This document shows, one piece after another, positions 17,414 through 26,637 of a stretch of 64,000 bases of DNA. A model generated the notes under the pieces. It did no database searches. It was not told where the DNA came from and worked only from the letters and a program-made list of their open reading frames with translations. Every line of letters begins with the position of its first letter. Position 1 is the stretch's first letter. This DNA is from Kitasatospora humi (GTDB lineage: Bacteria > Actinomycetota > Actinomycetes > Streptomycetales > Streptomycetaceae). A program made the position numbers and the translations under genes. The stretch spans positions 1-64,000 of the forward strand of contig NZ_JAJJPA010000004.1 of the NCBI RefSeq assembly GCF_020907985.1, read 5' to 3'.

Positions 17414-18716
17414 CGCTCGCGAACGCTCCTTCCCGCGGCGCGCGGGGAGACTGGGAGCGGCATTCGCGGTGGTGCAGCTGACCGCCCTGCTGGCGGCCCA
17501 GCGCGCGTTCGCGGCGCCGAGCCCGACTCCGGCGTCCGGCAGCCCCACCCCGTCGGGCAGCCCGTCGCCGAGCTCCAGTGCCTGCAGCGTGCTGCCGCTG
17601 CCGGGAAGTGACGTCTACTGCGCGCAGGGCAACGGCTCCGGCACGCTCCCCGGCTCCGGGACCGTCGGCTCCGTGACCGATCCGCTCGGGTCGTTGGCGA
17701 AGGCGTGTGCGCAGGCGGCGGCGTGGGTGGTGCGGAACCTGTCGGGGGCGATCGACAGCACGACGCAGGTGGACTTCACCAACACCGACTTCCTGTCGCA
17801 GTACGCGGTGGTGTTCGCGGCGTCGACGGTGCTGACGCTGGTGCTCTGGCTGCTGGCGGTGACCAAGCGGGCGGTCCGCGGGGTGCCGCTGACGCAGGCG
17901 ATCTCGGAGGCCATCGGGTTCCTGTGGCTGACCGTGATCGCCTCGGCGTTCACCCCGCTGATCCTCTACACCCTGGTGGGGGCGACCGACGGGGTGACGG
18001 CGGTGATAGCGGCCGGGACGAAGTCCGGCACCGGGGACTACCTCGGCGGGTTCGCCGACACCCTGGAGCACGGGTCGATCGGCGGCGGGCCGCTGATACT
18101 GGTGCTGGTCTCGCTGGTGGCGGTGCTGGCCGCGGTGGTGCTCTGGATCGAACTGTGGGTGCGCACCGCGATGCTGTACGTGGGAGCGCTGCTCGGCACC
18201 GCCGTGTACGCGGGGCTGGTCGACAAGCAGCTGTGGAAGCACGTGCGCCGCTGGGCGGGACTGATGGCGGCGATCGACCTGGTCAAGCCGGTGATCGTGA
18301 TCATCCTTGGCCTGGCCGCCGCGGTGGCCGGCAGCGCCGGCGCCTCCGACGACTTCTCCAGGGTGCTCGCCGGCCTGGCGATCCTGTTCCTGTCGGTCTT
18401 CGCCAGCAGCGCGATCTACCGCTTCGTGCCCGGCTTCGGCGACGAGATGCTGCACCTGCGGCAGGCCAGGGCGAGCGCGGTCAGCGCCGGCCAGGCGATG
18501 ATCAACGGGCCGGCCAACCTGGTCAAGCAGGGCATCTCGACGCACGGTTCGCGCGGCGGGGCGGAGACCGCGACCGCCTCGGCCAGCGGCGGCGCGGGCG
18601 GCGGTTCGGTCGCCCCCGGCATCGCCGCGCACGCGACCCGGCAGCCCGCCGCCGCGCCGAAGCCACCGGCCCCACCGGCCCAGCCCCCAGCCCAGAACCC
18701 AGCGAAGGGAGGGTGA
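17403..18716 (+). CDS. Polytopic membrane protein of the T4SS-like operon (VirB6/TrbL-like)
   Basis: The 437-residue product has a signal-like N-terminus (residues 1-36), a Ser/Pro-rich segment, then at least five hydrophobic helices (YAVVFAASTVLTLVLWLLAV; FLWLTVIASAFTPLILYTLV; LILVLVSLVAVLAAVVLWIE; VIVIILGLAAAVAGSAG; VLAGLAILFLSVFASSAIY). A disordered Ala/Pro/Gly tail ends it. This matches the inner-membrane channel class of conjugation proteins. It overlaps the gene before it and is 6 bp from the one after. Confidence 0.78.
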   Translation: MPADARERSFPRRAGRLGAAFAVVQLTALLAAQRAFAAPSPTPASGSPTPSGSPSPSSSACSVLPLPGSDVYCAQGNGSGTLPGSGTVGSVTDPLGSLAKACAQAAAWVVRNLSGAIDSTTQVDFTNTDFLSQYAVVFAASTVLTLVLWLLAVTKRAVRGVPLTQAISEAIGFLWLTVIASAFTPLILYTLVGATDGVTAVIAAGTKSGTGDYLGGFADTLEHGSIGGGPLILVLVSLVAVLAAVVLWIELWVRTAMLYVGALLGTAVYAGLVDKQLWKHVRRWAGLMAAIDLVKPVIVIILGLAAAVAGSAGASDDFSRVLAGLAILFLSVFASSAIYRFVPGFGDEMLHLRQARASAVSAGQAMINGPANLVKQGISTHGSRGGAETATASASGGAGGGSVAPGIAAHATRQPAAAPKPPAPPAQPPAQNPAKGG

Positions 18717-18722
18717 CGCACC

Positions 18723-20303
18723 TTGAGCAGCGAGCCGCTCGGCCAGTACGGGGGGCAGTACGCCCAGCCGTACGTCCACCAGCGCCGCACCTACCTGATC
18801 GGCAAGTCGCGACCGAACGCGCCGATCGGGCGGAACCGGGAGTCCGGGGAGATCATCCTGATCATCTTCGGCGCCTTCCTGGGGATGCTCTGGGGTCTGC
18901 TGGTGCCGGTCCTGGCGTTGCGGATCGTCGGCCTGGTGGGCTTCCCGCTGCTGGCCATCGCCGCGGTGTACCTGCCCTACCGGCGCCGGACCTTCTACAA
19001 GTGGGTGGAGATCAACCGCACCTTCCGGCGCACCGTGCGCAGCGGCCGGGCGGTCTGGCAGTCCACCGCGATGGATGCCGGCACCCGGTTGGACGGCCGG
19101 GAGGTCGAGATCGGTCCGCCGCCGGGCGTGGGGCGGCAGCGCTGGCTGACCGCGCCGTTCGGGCCGGACGAGATCGCCGTGCTGATGCACCTGGAGCGGC
19201 GCACCGTGACCGCCGCGATCGAGATCGAGGGCCCGGGCGTGGGGCTGCGCGACTCCGAGGACCAGGAGGCGCTGGTCGACCGGTTCGGCACCCTGCTCAA
19301 GCACGTCGCCAACGGGGACGGCTTCGTGACCCGGCTGCAGATGCTGGCCCGCACCCTGCCGGCCGACCCGGACGCGCACGCCAAGGACGTCGAGCGGCGC
19401 GGCGACCAGGACGCGCCGCGCTGGCTGCGGGACTCCTACGACCAGCTGCAGTCGATGGTGTCCACCTCCTCCGAGCAGCACCGGGCCTACCTGGTGGCCT
19501 GCATGCACTACACCCGGGACCTGGCCGCCGAGTCGCACGCGATGGGCCGCAGCGCCTACGACAAGCGCGGCGCGGTTCGCGAGGACGACGGCTTGGCGGC
19601 AGTCATGGCGCGTGAACTCACCGACATCTGCGCCCGGTTGGCGGAGGCCGACATCCGGGTGCGGCAGCCGCTGGGCGAGGCCCGGCTGGCCTCGCTGCTG
19701 CACTCGATGTACGACCCGGACCACCCGATCGACCACATCCAGGCGATGACCCGGCGCAACGCCTGGCCGGCCGAGCTGGACGCCACCGACCCGCAGTTCC
19801 TGCAGGCCAAGACCCGCGAGTCGGCCACCCGGGAGCCCTGGTGCCACGCCACCGCCTGGATCAAGGAGTGGCCGCTCACCCCGGTGGGCGTCAACTTCCT
19901 CGCTCCGCTGCTGGTGCACACCCCGGACGTGATCCGCACGGTCGCCGTCACCATGGACCTGGAGCCGACCGACGTCGCGATCGAGCGGATGCTCACCGAG
20001 AAGACCAACGACGAGGCGGAGGCCAGCCGCGCGGCCAAGATGAACCGCACGGTGGACCCGCGCGACCTGGCCCACACCGGCCGGGTCGACCAGCGCGGTG
20101 ACGACCTGGCCTCCGGCGCCGCCGGGGTGAACCTGGTCGGCTACATCACGGTCTCCGCCCGCAGCCCCGAGGCGCTGGCCCGCGACAAGCGGACCATCCG
20201 GGCCTCGGCCGGCAAGAGCTACCTCAAGCTGGAGTGGTGCGACCGCGAGCACCACCGGGCGTTCGTCAACACCCTGCCGTTCGCCACCGGCATCCGCCGC
20301 TGA
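18723..20303 (+). CDS. SCO6880-family protein (membrane half of a split VirB4)
   Basis: This 526-residue protein has two transmembrane helices near residues 43-82, then a large soluble domain resembling the N-terminal part of VirB4/TraC-type conjugation ATPases. It has no Walker motifs, so it should act with the ATPase encoded next. The start is TTG 18723, with a GGAGGG-like site overlapping the previous stop; no nearby ATG or GTG gives a complete protein. The stop codon lies in a 27-bp tandem duplication. The family name is from memory of the S. coelicolor annotation. Confidence 0.82.
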   Translation: MSSEPLGQYGGQYAQPYVHQRRTYLIGKSRPNAPIGRNRESGEIILIIFGAFLGMLWGLLVPVLALRIVGLVGFPLLAIAAVYLPYRRRTFYKWVEINRTFRRTVRSGRAVWQSTAMDAGTRLDGREVEIGPPPGVGRQRWLTAPFGPDEIAVLMHLERRTVTAAIEIEGPGVGLRDSEDQEALVDRFGTLLKHVANGDGFVTRLQMLARTLPADPDAHAKDVERRGDQDAPRWLRDSYDQLQSMVSTSSEQHRAYLVACMHYTRDLAAESHAMGRSAYDKRGAVREDDGLAAVMARELTDICARLAEADIRVRQPLGEARLASLLHSMYDPDHPIDHIQAMTRRNAWPAELDATDPQFLQAKTRESATREPWCHATAWIKEWPLTPVGVNFLAPLLVHTPDVIRTVAVTMDLEPTDVAIERMLTEKTNDEAEASRAAKMNRTVDPRDLAHTGRVDQRGDDLASGAAGVNLVGYITVSARSPEALARDKRTIRASAGKSYLKLEWCDREHHRAFVNTLPFATGIRR

Positions 20304-20330
20304 CCGTCCGCCACCGGCATCCGCCGCCGA
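20277..20330 (+). repeat. 27-bp tandem duplication across a stop codon
   Basis: Copy 1 (20277-20303) and copy 2 (20304-20330) match at 25 of 27 positions. Copy 1 ends in the stop TGA; the second copy has CGA there. Confidence 0.9.
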
Positions 20331-20346
20331 CCAACTGGAGCCACCC

Positions 20347-21696
20347 GTGGCCATGGGCAACCTCACCGACGCGTTCACCAGCCTGATGTTCGGCAAGGTG
20401 GAGACCACCCGGCTTCCGGTGCGCACCTCCACCGGGCAGGCCCAGGCGGTCTACCTGCCCACCGCCGCACCGGGGTTGGGCGACTCCGGGGTGATCATCG
20501 GCCGCGAGGTGTACAGCGGAAAGGGCTACGTCTACGACCCGTTCCAGCTCTACGGTCAGCAGCTGCCGGCCCCGCACTGGCTGGTGCTCGGCGAGTCCGG
20601 AAACGGCAAGTCGGCGCTGGAGAAGACCTACGTGCTGCGGCAGTTGAGGTTCCGCGACCGGCAGGTGGTGGTGCTGGACGCGCAGGGCGAGGACGGTGTC
20701 GGCGAGTGGAACCTGATCGCCGACGCGCTGGGCATAAAGTCCGTCCGGCTGGACCCGATGGCGGCCCGGGACGGCGGGGTCAAGCTCAACCCGCTGGACC
20801 CGGCGATCACCACCACCGGGCAGCTCTCGCTGCTGCGCACCATCATCGAGGTGGCGATGGGCCGGAGCCTGGAGGAGCGGGCCGGCTTCGCGCTGAAGGC
20901 GGCGCACGCCCACGTCCGGGCCACCGTGACGGACCGCCAGCCGATCCTCGGCGACATCATCGAGACGCTGCGGCGCCCCGACCTGTCCTCGGTGGAGTCG
21001 CTCGGGGTCGACCCGGAGGAGGTGCAGTCCTGGGGCCTGGACGTGGCCCTGGTGCTGGACCGGCTGGTCGACGGTGACCTGCGCGGCATGTTCGACGGGC
21101 CGACCAGCTCGGGCATCGACCTGGACGCTCCGCTGATCGTCTTCGACCTGTCGCACATCGACCGCAACTCGATCGCGATGCCGATCCTGATGGCGATCGT
21201 CGGCGTCTGGCTGGAGCACACCTGGATCCGCCCCGACCGCAGGAAGCGCATCTTCCTGGTCGAGGAGGCCTGGCACATCATCAACAGCCCGTTCGTCGCC
21301 CAACTCTTCCAGCGGCTGCTGAAGTTCGGACGCCGACTCGGTCTGTCGTTCGTCGCCGTGGTGCACCACCTGTCGGACGTGGTGGACGGTGCCGCCGCCA
21401 AGGAGGCCTCGGCGATCCTCAAGATGGCCTCCACCCGCACCATCTACATGCAGAAGGCCGACGAGGCCCGGGCCACCGGCCGGGTGCTCGGCCTGCCCAG
21501 GTGGGCGGTGGAGATCATCCCCACCCTCTCCCCGGGCATCGCGGTCTGGGACGTCAACGGCAACGTCCAGGTGGTCAAGCACATCATCACCGAGACCGAG
21601 CGGCCGCTGGTCTACACCGACCGCGCAATGACCGAGGACGCGGTGGCCGAGCGCATCCGGGCCGAACGTCAGCTCGCGGCGGAGCCGGGAGTCTGA
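20347..21696 (+). CDS. VirB4-like conjugation ATPase
   Basis: The 449-residue ATPase has Walker A GESGNGKSA at residues 82-90 and Walker B IFLVEEAWHI at about 302-311. VVVLDAQGEDG and FGRRLGLSFVAVVHH further support the VirB4/TraG/HerA fold. It would energise assembly or transport in the T4SS-like apparatus. Start is GTG 20347 (ATG 20353 also possible). It is the last gene of the operon. Its final 15 codons are contained in a 64-bp direct repeat. No relaxase gene is found nearby. Confidence 0.88.
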   Translation: MAMGNLTDAFTSLMFGKVETTRLPVRTSTGQAQAVYLPTAAPGLGDSGVIIGREVYSGKGYVYDPFQLYGQQLPAPHWLVLGESGNGKSALEKTYVLRQLRFRDRQVVVLDAQGEDGVGEWNLIADALGIKSVRLDPMAARDGGVKLNPLDPAITTTGQLSLLRTIIEVAMGRSLEERAGFALKAAHAHVRATVTDRQPILGDIIETLRRPDLSSVESLGVDPEEVQSWGLDVALVLDRLVDGDLRGMFDGPTSSGIDLDAPLIVFDLSHIDRNSIAMPILMAIVGVWLEHTWIRPDRRKRIFLVEEAWHIINSPFVAQLFQRLLKFGRRLGLSFVAVVHHLSDVVDGAAAKEASAILKMASTRTIYMQKADEARATGRVLGLPRWAVEIIPTLSPGIAVWDVNGNVQVVKHIITETERPLVYTDRAMTEDAVAERIRAERQLAAEPGV

Positions 21697-21811
21697 CGTC
21701 GGGGCCGGTGCGCGAGATGGGGGTCCCCCCGGCCGGAGGCTGGGGGAGCATCCGGGCCGAACGTCAGCTCGCGGCGGAGCCGGGAGTCTGACGTCGGGGC
21801 CGGTGCGCGAG
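21653..21811. repeat. 64-bp perfect direct repeat with palindrome between the copies
   Basis: 21653-21716 and 21748-21811 are identical. Copy 1 encodes the C-terminus and stop of the VirB4-like protein; copy 2 is non-coding. The 31 bp between the copies hold the dispersed palindromic element. Confidence 0.95.
21717..21749. repeat. Dispersed palindromic element copy
   Basis: ATGGGGGTCCCCCCGGCCGG followed by AGGCTGGGGGAGC can fold with its C-run against its G-run. It sits exactly between the two 64-bp direct repeats and between the convergent VirB4-like and sensor kinase genes, where it may terminate transcription. Confidence 0.85.
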
Positions 21812-21824
21812 GTGGAGAACTCCG

Positions 21825-23408
21825 TCAGTCGGCGGTCGGACCAGGGGCATGAGGCGGCTGCGGGGGCTGGGGTGGCCGCGGGGGCAGCGGGGGTGTCGCC
21901 GGGGGCGGTTCCGGTGCGCCGGGCAGGGTGACCACCGCGAACGCACCCGGGCCGCCGTCCGGTGCCGGGCCGAGCGTGACCCGGCCGCCGCTGTCCTCCA
22001 CGGTCTGCGCCACGATCGACAGGCCCAGCCCCGAACCCGGCAGCTGCCGGGACGACGGGGAGCGCCAGAACCGGTCGAAGACGTACTGCAGTTCGTCCTC
22101 CGGGATGCCCGGTCCGTGGTCGCGGACCGTCAACCGGCCGTGGTGCAGGGTCACTTCGATGGTGCCGGCCGGTGGGCTGTACTTCACCGCGTTGTCGAGC
22201 AGGTTCATCACGGCGCGCTCCAGCGCAGCCGCGTCGGCCTGGGCGTACCAGGGCTCCATGGTCACGTCGAAGTTGAGCCCCGGGCCGCGCAGCTTGGCCC
22301 GTTCCACGGCGCGTTGGGCGATCTCGTGCACCGCGACCACCGCCACGTTCTGCCCCGGGCGCGGCGAGTCCGGGCGGGACAGCTGCAGCAGGTCACCGAT
22401 GAGCACGGTGAGTTCCTGCATCTGCGCCTTCATCGAGCCGAGCAGCTTGGTCTTGGTGGCGGGCGGCAGCGGTCGACCGGTCTCGTCGCTGCGGATCATC
22501 AGGTCCACGTTGGTGCGCAGCGAGGTGAGCGGCGTGCGCAGCTCATGTCCGGCGTCCGCGATCAGGCGGGTCTGGCGCTCCCGGGAGTTGGCGAGCGCGG
22601 TGGACATGGAGTTGAAGGACGAGGAGAGCCGGGCGATCTCGTCTTTGCCGTGCACCGGGATCGTGGTGCCCACCTCCTCGGTGCGGGCGATGTGCTCCAC
22701 GGCGTCCGTGAGGTCGTCGACCGGGCGCAGGGCGGCCCGGGCGACGATCCGGCCGGTGACCCCGGCGATGCCGATGCCGATGGCGGAGACGACGATGAGG
22801 ATGAAGCCGAGGTTCTCCAGGGAGCTGTCCACCTTGGCCAGCGAGCTGGCGGTGACCAGGAGCGCCGGCTTCTGCGAGGGGCTCGGGTAGCCGGCGGTCA
22901 CGCGAACCATGGCCGGTTCGCCGTCGGAGTACCTCCCCACCCGGTAGCTGGACTTGGCGGGCTCACCTGGTACCAGGGAGTGCAGCAGGTCGAAGTCGCT
23001 CTTGTAGAGCTCGATCCCGCGCGGTGCGGCGTTGGGCAGTACGCAGATCTGGTCGCTGTCGAAGACCAGCTCCTGGTCCCAGCGGTTCTCGCCGTAGCTC
23101 GCTTGCTGGCGCGGTGCGAGCTGGTCGTAGTACTGCTTCGCGACGCCGGCCGCCTCCTGGGGCGTCGTGCTGCAGGGGGCGTCCAACGGGAATCGGGGCT
23201 TCGCCGAGACGCTGGCCAGGTTCTCCTGCTGCAGCTGGTAGATCTCCTGCCTGGCGATGAACCAGGCCGCCGTCGAGGCGATCGCGATCGCCACCGCCAC
23301 CGCCACCGACGCCAGTACCGCCAGCCGGCTGCGCAACGACATGTCGTGGTACCACCGCGACAGCCGCCCGCGCGCCCGCTTCCCCCGTGATCGAACCTGC
23401 GTGCTCAT
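21825..23408 (-). CDS. Two-component sensor histidine kinase
   Basis: This 527-residue membrane kinase has a transmembrane helix at about residues 25-50, an extracellular sensor domain, a second helix near 205-230, a HAMP linker, the H-box DAGHELRTPLTSL with phospho-acceptor His288, and an HATPase domain with N-box NLLDNAVKY, G1 DHGPGIP and G2 GSGLGLSI. The tail is Pro-rich. Start is ATG 23408 (GTG 23411 possible). It lies a few bases after the response regulator stop, so the two are one operon. The signal is unknown. Confidence 0.93.
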   Translation of the reverse strand: MSTQVRSRGKRARGRLSRWYHDMSLRSRLAVLASVAVAVAIAIASTAAWFIARQEIYQLQQENLASVSAKPRFPLDAPCSTTPQEAAGVAKQYYDQLAPRQQASYGENRWDQELVFDSDQICVLPNAAPRGIELYKSDFDLLHSLVPGEPAKSSYRVGRYSDGEPAMVRVTAGYPSPSQKPALLVTASSLAKVDSSLENLGFILIVVSAIGIGIAGVTGRIVARAALRPVDDLTDAVEHIARTEEVGTTIPVHGKDEIARLSSSFNSMSTALANSRERQTRLIADAGHELRTPLTSLRTNVDLMIRSDETGRPLPPATKTKLLGSMKAQMQELTVLIGDLLQLSRPDSPRPGQNVAVVAVHEIAQRAVERAKLRGPGLNFDVTMEPWYAQADAAALERAVMNLLDNAVKYSPPAGTIEVTLHHGRLTVRDHGPGIPEDELQYVFDRFWRSPSSRQLPGSGLGLSIVAQTVEDSGGRVTLGPAPDGGPGAFAVVTLPGAPEPPPATPPLPPRPPQPPQPPHAPGPTAD

Positions 23409-23413
23409 CACCC

Positions 23414-24187
23414 TCAGGCCGTCGCTCCGCTGGGCGCGCGCAGCGCGTAGCCGACACCGCGCACCGTCTGGATGAGCCGGGGCATGCCGCCCTGCTCGGT
23501 CTTCCTCCTCAGGTACATCACGTACACGTCGAGCGAATTGGAGGACGGTTCGAAGTCGAAGCCCCAGACCGCCTTGAGGATCTGCTCCCGGGTGAGCACC
23601 TGGCGGGGGTGCGCGAGGAACATCTCCAGCAGCATGAACTCGGTGCGGGTCAGCTCGATCGGCTTGCCGGAGCGGGTGACCTCGCGGGTGGCGGTGTTCA
23701 TCTTCAGGTCGGCGAAGGCGAGCACCTCCGAGTCGTCCTCCACCACGCCGGCCCGCGCGGCGGCCTCGGTGGCCAGCGCGTTGCGGCGCAGCAGGGCGCG
23801 GATCCGGGCCAGCAGCTCGTCCAGTTCGAACGGCTTGGCGAGGTAGTCGTCGGCGCCGACGTCCAGGCCGGTGACCCGGTCGCCCACCGCGTCGCGCGCG
23901 GTGAGCATCAGGACCGGGGCCGTGTCGCCGCGCGAACGCATCCGGCGGACGGTGGTGAGGCCGTCCATCCGGGGCATCATGATGTCCAGCAGCACCAGGT
24001 CCGGCTTGTCGCGTTCGACGGCCTCCAGCGCCTCGTAGCCGTCGGTGGCGGTGCTGACCTCGTAGCCCTCGAAGGCGAGGCTGCTCTCCAACGCGTCGCG
24101 CAGCGCGGGCTCGTCGTCGACCACGAGCAGCCGCGCGGGCGGCGCGGAAGGCTCGGCGGGGTTGCGGTCGTCGGCGGGGGGAGTCAT
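23414..24187 (-). CDS. OmpR-family response regulator
   Basis: The 257-residue regulator has a receiver domain with acidic pocket D24/D25, phospho-acceptor Asp68 ([12 protein letters not shown]) and Lys in [11 protein letters not shown] winged-helix domain follows ([27 protein letters not shown]-type recognition region [13 protein letters not shown]). It partners with the downstream kinase. ATG 24187 is chosen over in-frame ATG 24229, since the receiver fold begins near residue 19 from it. It is in line with the protease gene upstream, 127 bp away. Confidence 0.92.
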   Translation of the reverse strand: MTPPADDRNPAEPSAPPARLLVVDDEPALRDALESSLAFEGYEVSTATDGYEALEAVERDKPDLVLLDIMMPRMDGLTTVRRMRSRGDTAPVLMLTARDAVGDRVTGLDVGADDYLAKPFELDELLARIRALLRRNALATEAAARAGVVEDDSEVLAFADLKMNTATREVTRSGKPIELTRTEFMLLEMFLAHPRQVLTREQILKAVWGFDFEPSSNSLDVYVMYLRRKTEQGGMPRLIQTVRGVGYALRAPSGATA

Positions 24188-24291
24188 CGGCGGGAGTGCC
24201 CTCTCTGGATGTGGAAGGGGTGTTGCCATTGTGCGGTGCGGACCACCCGGAACGGGACCACCGGGGACCAGCAGGTTGCACATCAGGGGTT

Positions 24292-24318
24292 CAGCGGCTC
24301 ACCGATCAAGCGGCTCAC
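24292..24318. repeat. 16-bp direct repeat at the protease stop codon
   Basis: AGCGGCTCAC occurs at 24293-24302 and 24309-24318. The second copy contains the protease stop codon (24315-24317, minus). Confidence 0.65.
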
Positions 24319-25400
24319 AGGTTCTGGCCGGCCTGCATCTTGGGCAGCACCTGCTTGACGGTGTCGATCGGGATGGCGAAGCCGAGGCCGACGCTGCCGC
24401 CCTGGCCGGAGCCGGAGCCGGAGTTGCCGCTGCCGGAGTACATCGCCGAGTTGACGCCGATCACCTGGCCGGCGGCGTTGATCAGCGGGCCGCCGGAGTT
24501 GCCGGGGTTGAGTGCGGCGTCGGTCTGCAGCGCCGAGTAGGTGGCGGTGCTGCCGCTGTTGGAGGGGCGGCTGTTGTAGCCGGGCAGGAACGGGAAGCCG
24601 AAGCCGCCGTTGCCGCGCGTGGTGGTCTCGTCGACCTGCACGGTGACCGGGCGGTCCTTGGCGCTGATGATGCCGGAGGTGACGGTGCCGGTCAGGCCGT
24701 CCGGGTTGCCGATGGCGACCACCTGGTCGCCGACCTGCAGGGCGCCGGAGGAGCCGAGGGTGGCCGGCTTGAGGCCGCTGGCGCCGCCGGCGGTGATCAC
24801 CGCGAGGTCGCTCGACTTGTCGGTGCCGGTCACCGTGCCGGTCGTCTTGGCGCCGTTGTTGAAGGTCACGGTGATGCTGCCGCCGTCGCTGACGGCGCTG
24901 GAAATCACGTGGTAGTTGGTGAGGATCTGGCCGCCGGCGGTGAGGATGATCCCGGTGCCGATGTCGCTGCCGCCGCTGGTCTGCACGGTGATCTGGACGA
25001 CGCTCGGCGAGACGGCGGAGGAGATCGCGGCCACGTTGGCGGTGCCGCTCTGGTCGGAGACCGGGCTGACCACGGTCGGGGCGGAGGCGCTGGTGGAGGC
25101 GGCGGTGTGCCCGCCCTCCACGACGGTGCCGCCGATCACGCCACCGAGCACGGCGGCGACGGCTGCGACGGCGGTGGCGAGGGCGACCCGGCCGCGCTGG
25201 TACCTCCCAGCCGCCAGGCCGGGGGCGAAGCCGGTGCGGGCGTGCTTCGCGGGTCCCTCGGGAGCGGGCGCCGGGTCGGCCTCGAAGGCCGGCGGGGGCG
25301 CCGGGTGGTCGAAGTAGTCGAAGTGAGCGGTGGGTGCCCCGGCCGGCTTCGGCGGGAACGGGTACCCCGACTCATCTGCGGTGCTGCGGTGCTCGCTCAT
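24315..25400 (-). CDS. HtrA-like trypsin-type serine protease without PDZ domain
   Basis: This 361-residue protease has a Pro-rich cytoplasmic region, one membrane helix (ALATAVAAVAAVLGGVIGGT near residues 75-95), and a trypsin-like domain with triad His in TNYHVIS, Asp in SSDLAVI and Ser in NPGNSGGPLIN. HtrA/PepD proteins normally end in a PDZ domain. This one stops at VKQVLPKMQAGQNL just after the protease fold, so PDZ is absent. ATG 25400 is chosen; an ATG three codons upstream is less likely. It probably handles misfolded envelope proteins. Confidence 0.9.
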   Translation of the reverse strand: MSEHRSTADESGYPFPPKPAGAPTAHFDYFDHPAPPPAFEADPAPAPEGPAKHARTGFAPGLAAGRYQRGRVALATAVAAVAAVLGGVIGGTVVEGGHTAASTSASAPTVVSPVSDQSGTANVAAISSAVSPSVVQITVQTSGGSDIGTGIILTAGGQILTNYHVISSAVSDGGSITVTFNNGAKTTGTVTGTDKSSDLAVITAGGASGLKPATLGSSGALQVGDQVVAIGNPDGLTGTVTSGIISAKDRPVTVQVDETTTRGNGGFGFPFLPGYNSRPSNSGSTATYSALQTDAALNPGNSGGPLINAAGQVIGVNSAMYSGSGNSGSGSGQGGSVGLGFAIPIDTVKQVLPKMQAGQNL

Positions 25401-25489
25401 GCACCACACGGTCCGCCCGGTGGATGAGGGTTCGATGAGAACCGGGTCAGAACGGCCAGAGAAGCCCGTTGGCTTCTCATAAAGGCGCG

Positions 25490-26563
25490 CTACTCTGCGC
25501 CCGCCACGCCGGGGGCCGCGTCGAGCGACGGCTCGCCGGCGCAGCCGCAGGAGCGCCGCACCACCAGCCGGGACGGGAAGCGCCGCACCCGCTCGGTGCC
25601 CGAGCCGGGCACCATCAGCGAGTCGTCCAGCACCAGGTCGACTGCGGCCCGGGCCATCGCCTCGCCCTCGCTGGCCACCGTGGTCAGCGGCGGGTCGGCC
25701 AGCGCGGCCTCGGGGATGTCGTCGAAGCCGGTCACCGCGAGGTCCTCGGGCACCCGCAGGTTCAGCTCGCGGGCGGCCCGCAGCACGCCGATCGCCTGGT
25801 CGTCGGTGGAGCAGAAGATCGCCGGCGGCCGGTCGTCGGAGCCGAGCAGCTTCAGCGCGACCTGGTAGGCGCCGTAGCGGTGGAACGGGGCCTCCACCAG
25901 CCGGCCGTCGGTGTCAAGATCGGCCGCGGCCATGGCCCGCTGCCAGCCCGCGATGTGGTCGATGACCGGGTCGCCGGGCACCGGGGTGTCCACCGGGCCG
26001 CCGAAGCAGGCCACGTACGGGTGGCCGTGCACCTCCAGCAGGTGCCGGACCACCAGCTCGGCGCCGCCGATGTCGTCGGTGACCACCGAGACGTCGTCGG
26101 CGGACTCCGGGCGGCGGTGCAGCAGCACCACCTTGGCGCCCTCCATGGCGGCGAACTCCCTGGCGGCACGCTGCGGCGCGCCCTGGCTGACCAGGATCAG
26201 ACCGGAGACCCGCATGCCGAGGAAGGCCTGGATGTAGTGCATCTCGCGGTCTTCGACGTAGTCGGAGTTGCCGATCAGCACCAGCTTGTTGCGGTCGGAG
26301 GCGGCCCGTTCGACGGCGTGGGCCATCTCGGCGAAGAACGGCTGCCGGGCGTCCGGCACGATCATGCCGATCAGGTTGGTGCGGCGGGAGGCCATCGCCT
26401 GGGCGACGCTGTTCGGCCGGTAGCCGAGCTGCTCGATCGCGGCGAGCACCCGCTCCTTGGTGGCGGGTGCCACCGGGCGGGGTCCATCGTTGATCACGTA
26501 GCTGACGACCGCGGTCGAGGTCCCAGCCAGTCGGGCTACGTCGTCGCGCGTCACCTTGGCCAC
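25490..26563 (-). CDS. LacI-family transcriptional regulator
   Basis: The 357-residue regulator begins with a LacI helix-turn-helix ([20 protein letters not shown]) and hinge region ([16 protein letters not shown]), then a periplasmic-binding-like sensor domain ([47 protein letters not shown]). Such proteins usually respond to a sugar. No sugar operon is adjacent, so it may act on distant genes. It lies downstream of glnR on the same strand, separated by a hairpin. Confidence 0.92.
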   Translation of the reverse strand: MAKVTRDDVARLAGTSTAVVSYVINDGPRPVAPATKERVLAAIEQLGYRPNSVAQAMASRRTNLIGMIVPDARQPFFAEMAHAVERAASDRNKLVLIGNSDYVEDREMHYIQAFLGMRVSGLILVSQGAPQRAAREFAAMEGAKVVLLHRRPESADDVSVVTDDIGGAELVVRHLLEVHGHPYVACFGGPVDTPVPGDPVIDHIAGWQRAMAAADLDTDGRLVEAPFHRYGAYQVALKLLGSDDRPPAIFCSTDDQAIGVLRAARELNLRVPEDLAVTGFDDIPEAALADPPLTTVASEGEAMARAAVDLVLDDSLMVPGSGTERVRRFPSRLVVRRSCGCAGEPSLDAAPGVAGAE

Positions 26564-26601
26564 GCAGGGAGTCTACGCGTGTATGTCCAGCCCGCCAGTG
26601 C

Positions 26602-26628
26602 CCGGGCCCGGTACGATCCCGGGCCCGG
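26602..26628 (-). terminator. Terminator downstream of glnR
   Basis: A perfect 10-bp stem pairs 26602-26611 (CCGGGCCCGG) with 26619-26628 around a seven-base loop, just after the glnR stop and before lacI. Confidence 0.75.
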
Positions 26629-26637
26629 ACCGCGGGG

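Noticed and set aside
17367..20432. Long minus-strand open frame opposite the T4SS-like genes (1021 codons)
   Set aside because: It is antisense to three well-supported genes, is low-complexity (rich in Arg, Gly, His, Gln), and has no domain or ribosome site. Such shadows are expected at this GC content.
14583..21696. Recently acquired integrative element
   Set aside because: There is no integrase, attachment repeat, tRNA or composition shift at the borders, apart from a lower-GC promoter region.
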